Below the pieces are notes generated by a model. The model was not told where the DNA came from, made no database searches, and was given only the letters and a program-made list of their open reading frames with translations. Of a stretch of 12,630 bases of DNA, positions 1 through 7,247 are shown piece by piece (position 1 is the first letter of the stretch; each line of letters starts with the position of its first letter). The position numbers and the translations under genes were made by a program. Source of the stretch: an uncultured Bacteroidia bacterium (GTDB lineage: Bacteria > Bacteroidota > Bacteroidia > Bacteroidales > UBA932); contig CACYEB010000208.1 in NCBI GenBank assembly GCA_902773305.1, positions 1 to 12,630 on the forward strand, read 5' to 3'.

Positions 1-1
1 C

Positions 2-811
2 ATAACCACCCACCGCGGGTGCTTCGGAGGATGTAACTTCTGCACTATCGCCGCCCGCCAGGGCAAGTTCATACAGTCCCGCTCGGTGCAGTCGATAGTC
101 AGGGAGGCGGCGGCATTAAGCCATCTGCCCGACTTCAAGGGTAATATTTCCGACCTTGGGGCACCCACCGCAAATATGTACAAGATGGGCGGCAGGAATA
201 AGGAGTTGTGTGCCAAATGTTCGCGGCAGTCGTGCCTTTTCCCCCGTATGTGCAAGAATCTTGACAACGACCACTCTCCGCTTCTGGAACTCTATGAGGC
301 AGTGGCTGCTGTCCCGGGAATACGTCACGCGTATGTGGGAAGCGGCATCCGATACGATCTTTTCCTTGGCCCGGACGGTTGCTACGATGCTACCTGTGAG
401 AGGTATCTGCGCGAACTGATTGTCAATCACACTTCCGGCCGGCTGAAGGTCGCTCCTGAACATACCCAGGACAATGTGCTGGCCGTGATGGGCAAGCCGT
501 CGTTCAGACTGTTCGAGGTGCTCAGGGACCGTTTCGACGAAATCAACCGCAAGGAGCGGCTCCGCTATCAGCTTGTGCCTTATTTCATATCCGGCCATCC
601 GGGTTGCGGAATGCGCGATATGGCAGCCCTCTCCCAGAATAAGGCGCTTCGTGGACTCTATATGGACCAGGTACAGGACTTTACGCCTACACCTATGACA
701 GTGTCTTCCGTGATGTTTTATTCGGGGATGGATCCCAGGACGCTCAAACCGCTCTTTGTGGAGAAAGATATCGAGAAAAAACGCAAACAAAAGTTGTACT
801 TTTTCAAATAG
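2..811 (+). CDS. ygiQ: YgiQ family radical SAM protein, 5' end cut off by window
   Basis: This is the C-terminal part (269 residues visible) of a radical SAM enzyme of the YgiQ/UPF0313 family. The reading frame is open from base 2, so the true start lies upstream. The visible peptide begins with T-T-H-R-G-C-F-G-G-C-N-F-C, which contains the CxxxCxxC iron-sulfur cluster motif (Cys codons at 20, 32 and 41) in the GCFGGCxFC form typical of YgiQ. A second Cys-rich segment (CAKCSRQSC) follows near visible residues 70-78, and the conserved QVQDFTPTPMT stretch lies near the C-terminus. The biochemical role of the family is unknown; members are presumed cytoplasmic and use S-adenosylmethionine. As I recall the family, many Bacteroidales homologues continue with an aromatic and basic tail after this point. 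Here the protein stops at KLYFFK, so it may be about 20 residues shorter. No terminator is visible before the next gene, 36 bases on. Confidence 0.93.
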   Translation: MTTHRGCFGGCNFCTIAARQGKFIQSRSVQSIVREAAALSHLPDFKGNISDLGAPTANMYKMGGRNKELCAKCSRQSCLFPRMCKNLDNDHSPLLELYEAVAAVPGIRHAYVGSGIRYDLFLGPDGCYDATCERYLRELIVNHTSGRLKVAPEHTQDNVLAVMGKPSFRLFEVLRDRFDEINRKERLRYQLVPYFISGHPGCGMRDMAALSQNKALRGLYMDQVQDFTPTPMTVSSVMFYSGMDPRTLKPLFVEKDIEKKRKQKLYFFK

Positions 812-825
812 TTTGATTAATATTG

Positions 826-840
826 TGTATTGATAATACA
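826..840. repeat. short perfect palindrome before the small acidic gene
   Basis: TGTATT and AATACA form a perfect 6-bp inverted repeat around a GAT spacer. It ends seven bases before the ATG at 848, in the only gap between ygiQ and the next gene. It could be a weak mRNA hairpin next to the start codon or a small operator. It is AT-rich and short enough to have arisen by chance. No TAnnTTTG promoter element is visible in the gap. Confidence 0.35.
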
Positions 841-847
841 TTCAGAT

Positions 848-1225
848 ATGCCCACAGCACCAGTAAAAAAGAGATTTGTAGTCAGTTATGACAATATGAG
901 CCAGGACCTTAAGGATGCTTTCGACCGCAAGTATCCTCACGGTTATGCGGATTATATGGGAGATATAATGAAGGTGGACAAACCTGACGGTACCTTTTTT
1001 CATGCAGTGAAGTTCAAACCGGAGGCAGAAGAAGATGAGGTTGTGGAAGATGTTCTGTATCTGGTAAAGGTCAAGGTCAACACGGACGATGTCGAAGAGG
1101 TGGAGAAAGAATTGTTCGAAGACCATTCCGACGACAGTGGCGTAGATTCCGAGGGAGAACCCCTCCCCGGCAACGATAATGACTTCAATACGCATTCCGA
1201 CGACGAATCTGACGACGAAGACTGA
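848..1225 (+). CDS. small acidic protein of unknown function
   Basis: This gene encodes 125 residues with no signal peptide or membrane segment, so it is probably cytoplasmic. I cannot name a function. The first ~80 residues look folded: a basic start (MPTAPVKKRF), a helix-like stretch followed by KYPHGYADYM, then alternating hydrophobic strands (FFHAVKFK, DVLYLVKVKV). The order F..KYP...strand-strand faintly recalls PepSY-like domains, but this is only an impression. The last 46 residues are a low-complexity tail with 22 Asp/Glu, ending ESDDED, probably disordered. I chose the ATG at 848 over the in-frame TTG at 830 because the protein then opens directly into the folded part. The 3' end overlaps the predicted start of the ClC gene by 47 bases in another frame. 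I recall similar short acidic hypothetical proteins in Bacteroidales, so this is likely a conserved gene. Confidence 0.8.
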   Translation: MPTAPVKKRFVVSYDNMSQDLKDAFDRKYPHGYADYMGDIMKVDKPDGTFFHAVKFKPEAEEDEVVEDVLYLVKVKVNTDDVEEVEKELFEDHSDDSGVDSEGEPLPGNDNDFNTHSDDESDDED

Positions 1226-2996
1226 ATCATATCGCGACCGCCTGGTCAATAAATTGCAAAATGCGCTCAAACCGATGTCTGAGCGCACTTTGCTTTGGAT
1301 ACTGGCTATTGTCGTGGGAGTGCTGAGCGGCTTTGCCGCAGTAATCCTCAAGCAGTCGATCCACATTTTGGGACACTTTGTCTCGGACGCCTTTGCGGGG
1401 CGCTCGCGCTGGCTCTATCTGCTGATCCCGGGCGTGGGAATGATGCTTTCGATGCTGTTCGTCAGATACGTTATCAAAGACGACATCAGCCACGGCGTAA
1501 CCCGTGTCCTCAAGGCAATCTCGCGCAACGAAGCTCACATCAAGCCCCATAACACCTGGTCGTCGCTTGTCTCAAGTGCGATGACCATCTCCCTTGGCGG
1601 CAGCGTGGGTGCCGAGGCTCCCATCGTTTATACCGGGGCCGCCATCGGCAGCAACATAGCCCGCATTCTCGGGCTGACATACAAGCAGATGACCATCCTG
1701 CTCGGATGTGGCGCGGCAGGCGCCGTCGCCGGTATCTTCAAGGCCCCTATCGCCGGAGTCCTGTTTACCCTGGAGATATTGATGTTCAATATCTCCATGA
1801 CATCCATCCTGCCCCTGCTGTTCTCTTCGGTGTCTGCCACGATGGTCACCTACCTGCTGATGGGCGACACTGTAACCCTTCCGGGGGGGATAGTGCCTTT
1901 TTCGCTGGGTAACATACCCTATTATATCGTGCTGGGCATTGTATGCGGCTTCGTGTCACTTTACTTTCTTCGCACAACACTCAGGGTGGAGGACCGTCTT
2001 GCCAAGATGCGGAACCCCTATTGGAAATGGCTTTTATGCGCCCTTCTGCTGGGAGTGCTGATATTCCTGTTCCCGCCGCTGTACGGAGAGGGTTACGGTT
2101 CGCTTACGGCCATTATGCACGGGGACGCCGCAATACGTATGGAGGGCGTGCTTCCACAGTGGCTGCCGGACGGTAAATGGACGATGCTAGCCTTTTTTGT
2201 CCTGGTGATGCTGGCCAAGGTATATGCCACCGCCTTTACCAATGGCGGCGGCGGGGTCGGCGGTACTTTCGGCCCCACTATTTTTACCGGTGCGATAACA
2301 GGCTTCGTGCTGGCACGTCTGGTGGGAAATCTGGGTATTGCTTCTCTTCCCGAGGCTAATTTTGTGCTTGTGGGGATGGCCGGCCTTATGGCGGGCGTTA
2401 TGCAGGCACCCCTTACGGCCATCTTTTTGATAGCGGAATTCTCCGGCGGATATGCACTGATGTTTCCGCTGATGATTACATCTGCCATATCCTTTGCCAC
2501 CATCAGGCTGTTCGAGCAGTACTCCATTTATTCCAAGCGGGTTGCCCAGCAGGGAGACCTTCTGACCCACGACAGCGACCGGGCCGTGCTCACACTGCTC
2601 CGGCTATCGGATTTCATAGAGACAGATTTCAGGCCTATCGCCATAGACAAGACCCTTGGCGATATGGTACGGATAATATCTTCCAGCAACCGCAATATCA
2701 TCCCGGTGGTAGATGAAGAAGGCTTGTTCCAGGGAGTTGTCAGTATAGATGACGTCCGCGCATATATGTTCAACGAAGACCTTTACGGGAAGATCCACGT
2801 TTACAATCTGGTCAAGGATGCTCCCGGGTTGCTCACGCTGGACGAACGGATGGAGAGTGTCATGGACAAGTTCGAGGCCACCCAGGCCTGGAACCTTCCC
2901 GTGACAGACGCTGCCGGCAAGTATGTCGGATTTGTCTCCAAGTCGAGTATCTTCTCTTCTTACCGCGACCAACTACATCAGGTTTCCCATGACTGA
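1179..2996 (+). CDS. ClC-type chloride channel or H+/Cl- antiporter with two CBS domains
   Basis: This 605-residue membrane protein moves chloride across the inner membrane. Roughly ten hydrophobic segments span residues 38-440. ClC signatures are visible: GGSVGAEAP at 140-148 with the gating glutamate E146, the FKAP..G helix at 187-193, GGGGVGGTFGP at 356-366, and SIYSK with Y451 matching the central tyrosine of E. coli ClcA. Two CBS domains follow (about 484-535 and 545-598), usually nucleotide-sensing regulatory modules. The internal glutamate that passes protons in ClcA (E203) is aligned with I200 here, so antiport versus channel activity cannot be assumed. The ATG at 1179 lies inside the upstream gene. 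The ATG at 1275 is an alternative, but it would leave only about four residues before the first membrane helix, so I prefer 1179. The 3' end overlaps tex by eight bases (ATGACTGA), which suggests translational coupling. Confidence 0.93.
   Translation: MTSIRIPTTNLTTKTESYRDRLVNKLQNALKPMSERTLLWILAIVVGVLSGFAAVILKQSIHILGHFVSDAFAGRSRWLYLLIPGVGMMLSMLFVRYVIKDDISHGVTRVLKAISRNEAHIKPHNTWSSLVSSAMTISLGGSVGAEAPIVYTGAAIGSNIARILGLTYKQMTILLGCGAAGAVAGIFKAPIAGVLFTLEILMFNISMTSILPLLFSSVSATMVTYLLMGDTVTLPGGIVPFSLGNIPYYIVLGIVCGFVSLYFLRTTLRVEDRLAKMRNPYWKWLLCALLLGVLIFLFPPLYGEGYGSLTAIMHGDAAIRMEGVLPQWLPDGKWTMLAFFVLVMLAKVYATAFTNGGGGVGGTFGPTIFTGAITGFVLARLVGNLGIASLPEANFVLVGMAGLMAGVMQAPLTAIFLIAEFSGGYALMFPLMITSAISFATIRLFEQYSIYSKRVAQQGDLLTHDSDRAVLTLLRLSDFIETDFRPIAIDKTLGDMVRIISSSNRNIIPVVDEEGLFQGVVSIDDVRAYMFNEDLYGKIHVYNLVKDAPGLLTLDERMESVMDKFEATQAWNLPVTDAAGKYVGFVSKSSIFSSYRDQLHQVSHD
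1771..1797. repeat. perfect 12-bp inverted repeat inside the ClC gene
   Basis: The arms TGGAGATATTGA (1771-1782) and TCAATATCTCCA (1786-1797) are exact reverse complements around a 3-base TGT spacer. They lie in the ClC codons for residues ~198-206, just after the FKAP motif. In mRNA this would fold into a 12-bp hairpin with a very tight loop, and in DNA it is a strong palindrome. There is no T-run after it, so it is not a standard terminator. Confidence 0.8.
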
Positions 2997-5130
2997 TTTA
3001 TACATAACACATATCGCTTCCCGGATGGGTATCAGCCAATGGCAGGTGCGCCATTGCGTTGAGTTGCTCGAAGAGGGGGCGACCATACCTTTCATCAGCC
3101 GGTATCGCAAAGAGCGCACAGGTGGACTGGATGAAGTCCAGGTGGCGGAGATCAGACACTTCTTCGTTTATTTTTCAGAGCTTGACCGACGCAAGACAGC
3201 CATACTCAAGTCCATAGAAGAACAGAATGCGCTGACTGCCGATTTGGGCCGCAAGATAATGGACGAGGTGGATTTGCCGGCCCTTGAAGACCTGTATCTT
3301 CCTTACCGTCCCAAGAAACGTACGCGGGCTTCCGTAGCAAGGGAACGCGGGCTTGAACCACTGGCCGATGCGTTTATGACCCTCAAGGCCGACAAGCCGC
3401 GTGATCTGGCGCGTAAGTTTATCACTGCCGAGGTGCCCGACTGTGATGCCGCCGTGGCCGGCGCCGGTGATATAATCGCCGAGCGCATCAGCGAGAACAC
3501 GGAGGTGAGGAAGGTGCTTCGCTCAAGCTATCTCAAATGGGGGAGGGTCGTCTCCAGAAGGTCGGCAAAAGCGGCTAAAGATGCCGACGAGGGGGATAAA
3601 TACCGCAGTTGGTTTGACCATAGCGAGCCCATCTCCAGAATTGCACCCCACAGATTGCTGGCAATCCTTCGTGGCGAATCGGAGGGAATGCTGTCGGTTA
3701 AGGTGGAGGCCGATGACGACCGTAATCTCGAGCGCATTTCGCGGATCGTCCTCCACGGCGAAAGGGTTGCTTCACGTGAACTTTACAATATCCTCTCCGA
3801 CACTATGGCCGACAGCCTCAAAAGGCTGCTCCATCCTTCCATAGAGAATGAGGTGCTGAGGCTGGCCAAGGAGAAGGCCGATGCCGATTCCATAAAGGTA
3901 TTCGGAGAGAACCTGCGTCAGCTGCTGCTGGCTCCGCCGGTGGGGCAGAAGAGGGTTATGGCCATCGACCCCGGTTTCCGCACCGGGTGCAAGGTGGTAT
4001 GCCTCGACGAGCGGGGCTCGCTGTTGCACAACGATACCATCTATCCCCATCCGCCTGTCAACGAACGCATTTCTTCTATGAAGAAGATCACGGATATGGT
4101 GGAAAAGTATAAAGTTGAGGTAATAGCGGTGGGCAGCGGAACCGCGGGTCGTGAAACGGAGAGTTTCATCAAGCGTCTGGGGTTGGACGATTCCATAGAG
4201 ATATTCAGTGTAAGTGAAGACGGAGCCTCGGTGTATTCTGCCTCGGAAACGGCAAGGGAAGAGTTTCCTGATTATGACGTTACCGTCAGGGGGGCCGTGT
4301 CCATAGGCCGCAGGCTGATGGACCCTCTGTCTGAACTGGTCAAGATAGATCCCAAATCGATAGGGGTGGGGCAGTATCAGCACGACGTTGACCAGTCCCT
4401 GCTCAAGGAAGAGCTGGACAATACTGTGGAGAGCTGCGTGAACAGTGTGGGCGTCAACTTGAATACTGCCAGCGTATATCTGCTGCAGTATGTTTCAGGG
4501 GTGGGACCCGCACTCGCCTCCAATATCGTGGAGTGGCGCAACGCCAACGGAAATTTCACTTCGCGGAACGACCTTCTGAAGGTGAAGCGTCTGGGCGCCA
4601 AGGCGTTTGAACAGTGTGCAGGATTCTTGCGCATACCGTCTTCCTCCAATCCTCTGGACGACTCTGCGGTGCATCCGGAGCGCTATCCGCTGGTAGAGAG
4701 GATGGCGGCCGATCTGAATGTCAGGGTAGATGAACTGATACGCAACGATGCGCTGTGCTCCAGGATCGATCTCGAACGATATGTTGATGGAGAAGTCGGC
4801 CTTCCGACGCTTCAGGATATCCTTTCGGAACTCCGTAAACCGGGGCGCGATCCCCGCGGGGCTGCCCGTACTTTCGCCTTCAGCGAAGATATCCGGACCA
4901 TTGAAGACCTTCGCGAAGGGATGATTCTCCCGGGAATCGTTACGAATGTGACCGATTTCGGCGCATTCGTTGACATCGGCATCAAGCAGAACGGTCTCAT
5001 CCACGTATCCCGCCTGGGGAACAACCGCGGCAAAAGCGCCCTCAAGGTTCACCAGCAGATAGAGGTTATGGTGGAGAATATCGACCTGGCCAGGGAACGC
5101 ATAGGCCTCAGTTTGAATTTTAAGCGATAA
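2989..5130 (+). CDS. tex: Tex-family RNA-binding transcriptional accessory protein
   Basis: This 713-residue cytoplasmic protein is related to bacterial Tex and eukaryotic Spt6, which bind nucleic acid and influence transcription. Domain order is standard: an N-terminal helical region (1-~320) with the family stretch GATIPFISRYRKERTGGLDEVQ, a YqgF/RNase H-like domain starting at VMAIDPGFRTGCKV (~323), helix-hairpin-helix motifs (about 485-555, including VSGVGPALASNIVEWR), and a C-terminal S1 RNA-binding domain (about 643-713, GIVTNVTDFGAFVDIG). Length fits the family. I chose the ATG at 2989, which overlaps the ClC stop, because MTDLYITHIASRMGIS matches how the family begins. The frame is open further upstream to 2923, but that part lies wholly inside the ClC gene. 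It is the last gene of the left block; no terminator hairpin follows it. Confidence 0.97.
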   Translation: MTDLYITHIASRMGISQWQVRHCVELLEEGATIPFISRYRKERTGGLDEVQVAEIRHFFVYFSELDRRKTAILKSIEEQNALTADLGRKIMDEVDLPALEDLYLPYRPKKRTRASVARERGLEPLADAFMTLKADKPRDLARKFITAEVPDCDAAVAGAGDIIAERISENTEVRKVLRSSYLKWGRVVSRRSAKAAKDADEGDKYRSWFDHSEPISRIAPHRLLAILRGESEGMLSVKVEADDDRNLERISRIVLHGERVASRELYNILSDTMADSLKRLLHPSIENEVLRLAKEKADADSIKVFGENLRQLLLAPPVGQKRVMAIDPGFRTGCKVVCLDERGSLLHNDTIYPHPPVNERISSMKKITDMVEKYKVEVIAVGSGTAGRETESFIKRLGLDDSIEIFSVSEDGASVYSASETAREEFPDYDVTVRGAVSIGRRLMDPLSELVKIDPKSIGVGQYQHDVDQSLLKEELDNTVESCVNSVGVNLNTASVYLLQYVSGVGPALASNIVEWRNANGNFTSRNDLLKVKRLGAKAFEQCAGFLRIPSSSNPLDDSAVHPERYPLVERMAADLNVRVDELIRNDALCSRIDLERYVDGEVGLPTLQDILSELRKPGRDPRGAARTFAFSEDIRTIEDLREGMILPGIVTNVTDFGAFVDIGIKQNGLIHVSRLGNNRGKSALKVHQQIEVMVENIDLARERIGLSLNFKR

Positions 5131-5143
5131 TGCATTACCTTTG
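5113..5143 (+). promoter_or_regulatory. Bacteroidetes-type promoter of the glycosyltransferase gene
   Basis: TTG at 5113-5115 (within TTTG) is followed after 20 bases by TACCTTTG at 5136-5143. Together they match the Bacteroidetes primary sigma factor pattern (TTTG, 19-21 bases, TAnnTTTG). The ATG of the next gene begins only six bases after the last base of the -7 element, so the transcript would have almost no leader. Confidence 0.75.
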
Positions 5144-5148
5144 TAAGG

Positions 5149-5880
5149 ATGAGCGCAGATACCAAGATAGTTGTCATTCCTACTTACAACGAGAAGGAGA
5201 ATATAGAGAGAATCATCCGCAAGGTGCGTTCTTTGCAGGGTGATTTTCACGTTTTGGTGATAGATGACGGCTCGCCCGACGGAACTGCCGGCATCGTCAA
5301 GTCTCTGATGGAGGAATTCGCAGGGTCGCTCTTCATCATAGAGCGGGAAGGCAAACTTGGGCTCGGTACGGCATACCTTGCGGGTTTCAGATGGGCGCTT
5401 GAGCGCGGCTATGACTTCATCATCGAGATGGATGCCGACTTTTCGCATAATCCCGACGATTTGCCGCGTCTGATAGCGGCCTGTGACTCAGAAGCCGATG
5501 TGGCCGTCGGGTCGCGCTACTGCAAGGGCGTGAGCGTGGTAAACTGGCCCGTCGGACGCCTTCTGATGTCTTATTTCGCATCGGTATATGTACGGCTGAT
5601 GCTTGGTATTAATGTTTACGATACCACTGCCGGGTTTGTTTGCTACCGCCGCAAGGTGCTGGAAGCGATAGATTTCGATAAGGTCAGAATGAAGGGATAC
5701 GGTTTCCAGATCGAGATGAAATATACCGCATGCAAGCTTGGCTTCAAGATCAAGGAGGTTTCTGTGATATTCGTGGACCGCACCGAAGGGACTTCCAAGA
5801 TGAGCAGCGGTATTTTCGGCGAAGCTTTCTGGGGCGTGATGGGCCTCAGGATGCGCAAAATAACCGGCAGGCAGAAATGA
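5149..5880 (+). CDS. family 2 glycosyltransferase, polyprenyl-phosphate mannose synthase-like
   Basis: The 243-residue product resembles dolichyl/polyprenyl-phosphate mannosyltransferases (DPM1 type), which transfer a sugar from a nucleotide sugar onto a lipid phosphate at the inner face of the cytoplasmic membrane. Visible GT-A motifs are VVIPTYNE near the start, the nucleotide-binding DDGSPDG (39-45), the metal-binding DAD (95-97) followed by FSHNP, and GSRY (121-124). The conserved GYGFQIEMKY stretch follows near 184-193. It lacks the C-terminal membrane (GtrA-like) extension seen in some relatives, so it is the short, soluble or peripheral form. The actual sugar cannot be read from the sequence. 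The start is well fixed: the next Met lies beyond the first catalytic motif. It overlaps pyrC by four bases (ATGA), so the two are likely translated together. Its promoter lies immediately upstream. Confidence 0.92.
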   Translation: MSADTKIVVIPTYNEKENIERIIRKVRSLQGDFHVLVIDDGSPDGTAGIVKSLMEEFAGSLFIIEREGKLGLGTAYLAGFRWALERGYDFIIEMDADFSHNPDDLPRLIAACDSEADVAVGSRYCKGVSVVNWPVGRLLMSYFASVYVRLMLGINVYDTTAGFVCYRRKVLEAIDFDKVRMKGYGFQIEMKYTACKLGFKIKEVSVIFVDRTEGTSKMSSGIFGEAFWGVMGLRMRKITGRQK

Positions 5881-7235
5881 CCGGGACCCTCATCCTCAAA
5901 AACGCTGTCATAGTGAACGAAGGTCTCTCCTTTAACGGGGGGATTTTTGTTAAAGACGGCATTATCTGCGACATCTTTGATTATGAAAAGCTGGGCGACA
6001 GGGAGCGGGAATCGGCCCTGCTGCTTGCCGGCTGCCCCGCTATGGATATGGAGTGGAAATATCTCGCGCCCGGCGTCATTGATACCCACGTCCATTTCCG
6101 TGAACCCGGCTCCACGCATAAGGGCTGTATAGCCAGCGAAAGCGCTGCCGCAGTGATGGGCGGCGTCACCTCCTATCTGGATATGCCCAACAACAATCCG
6201 CCGGCAATCACTGCCGCTTCGCTCAAGGCCAAGGCCGAAATCGCCGGACGGGATTCCCTGGCCAATTACGGCTTTTTCCTGGGCGGCAGCGACTTCAATG
6301 CAGACGAAGTGGCGGCTGCCGATATCTCCGGTGCCTGTGCTGTGAAGGTGTTCCTTGGAGCATCCACGGGAGGCCTCAGAGTCAAGAGCCCGGTGGCTAT
6401 GCACCGTATTTTTGAGACTTCTCCACTGCTTATAGCGGCTCATTGCGAGGACAATGATATTATGGAAGCCAATCTGGCACGCATCAGGGCCCGATATGGC
6501 AATTATATTCCAATCAAGGCGCATCCGGCCATCCGCACCGCAGCCGCCTGTCTGGCATCCACGCAGAGGGCTGTGTCTCTGGCTATTGAAACGGGTGCGC
6601 GGCTGCACGTCCTGCACGTCTCCACGGCCCAGGAGGTTGAGTTCCTGTCTAAGGTTATGTCCGTCACCGACCATGTCACGGCCGAAACGTGCGTTCAGTA
6701 TCTCTGGTTTGACGACAGCGATTACGACCGTTTTGGTGCTCAGATCAAGTGCAATCCCGCAATCAAGAGCGCTGCCGACCGTGCTGCCCTGCGCGAGGCG
6801 GTGCGCTCCGGCGTAATCCGGACGGTGGCCACCGACCACGCCCCGCATCTGCTTTCGGAAAAAGAAGGCGATTGCCTTAAGGCTGCCAGCGGAATTCCTC
6901 TGGTGCAGTATTCCCTGCTTATGATGCTGGAGATGGTCAAGGAGGGGGAGTTCACCATCCCTATGGTGATAGAAAAAATGTGTCACGCACCGGCCCGGCT
7001 GTTTGAAATAGACCGCCGCGGCTTTATCCGCAAGGGATATTATGCCGACCTGGTGGTGTTTGACACCGCCGCGGCTTGTGATGTCCCGCCTGCCTCCCGC
7101 TGCGGCTGGAGCCCTGTTACCAAGTTTTCATCTTCAATATTATATACCTTTGTCAACGGCACTCCCGTGTTTGCCGACGGCCGTCTGGCGCAGGACGCTC
7201 CGCGCGGTCTCAAATTGAATTATACCAACCGTTAA
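5877..7235 (+). CDS. pyrC: dihydroorotase (pyrimidine synthesis)
   Basis: This 452-residue enzyme closes carbamoyl-aspartate to dihydroorotate, the third step of de novo pyrimidine synthesis, in the cytoplasm. It belongs to the long amidohydrolase-type form. Metal-site motifs are all present: HVHFREPG (H71, H73), a lysine in AVKVFLG (K157) where human CAD has its carboxylated lysine, HCED (H189), LHVLHVST (H247) and TDHAPH (D320). MPNNNPP near 103-109 carries the substrate-binding Asn region. I chose the ATG at 5877, which overlaps the glycosyltransferase stop. The frame is open further upstream, but that part is inside the glycosyltransferase. A broader hydantoinase/allantoinase role is less likely because the FREPG and TDHAPH motifs are typical of dihydroorotase. 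No other pyr gene is in the window. Confidence 0.95.
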   Translation: MTGTLILKNAVIVNEGLSFNGGIFVKDGIICDIFDYEKLGDRERESALLLAGCPAMDMEWKYLAPGVIDTHVHFREPGSTHKGCIASESAAAVMGGVTSYLDMPNNNPPAITAASLKAKAEIAGRDSLANYGFFLGGSDFNADEVAAADISGACAVKVFLGASTGGLRVKSPVAMHRIFETSPLLIAAHCEDNDIMEANLARIRARYGNYIPIKAHPAIRTAAACLASTQRAVSLAIETGARLHVLHVSTAQEVEFLSKVMSVTDHVTAETCVQYLWFDDSDYDRFGAQIKCNPAIKSAADRAALREAVRSGVIRTVATDHAPHLLSEKEGDCLKAASGIPLVQYSLLMMLEMVKEGEFTIPMVIEKMCHAPARLFEIDRRGFIRKGYYADLVVFDTAAACDVPPASRCGWSPVTKFSSSILYTFVNGTPVFADGRLAQDAPRGLKLNYTNR

Positions 7236-7247
7236 TACACATCCACA

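Noticed and set aside
116..841. Long open frame on the - strand opposite the YgiQ-type gene
   Set aside because: It mirrors a clearly conserved radical SAM gene, has no recognisable domain, and has His- and Arg-rich composition typical of antisense frames.
4908..4919. Palindrome CCTTCGCGAAGG in tex, and CCCCGCGGGG nearby at about 4852
   Set aside because: Short GC-rich palindromes within conserved coding sequence; codon choice explains them and there is no regulatory context.
5128..5149. tex and the glycosyltransferase gene are in the same frame, separated by a stop and 18 bases; the same is true of metY and cysK
   Set aside because: Same-frame neighbours happen one time in three. Both upstream genes end with complete domains and a TAA stop, so there is no sign of a split or fused gene.
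4495..5448. 317-codon open frame on the - strand across the tex/glycosyltransferase junction
   Set aside because: It runs antisense to the conserved HhH and S1 domains of Tex and to the glycosyltransferase, and shows no family motif; a shadow of codon bias.
5643..6986. 447-codon open frame on the - strand opposite pyrC
   Set aside because: pyrC has all catalytic motifs on the + strand. The antisense product has no domain or signal and crosses the gene boundary into the glycosyltransferase.
7145..7152. TACCTTTG inside the end of pyrC, about 95 bases before the GH32 start
   Set aside because: The motif alone is expected a few times by chance in this window, and no TTTG-like -33 element lies 19-21 bases upstream. 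It remains a weak candidate for a separate GH32 promoter, so I did not list it.
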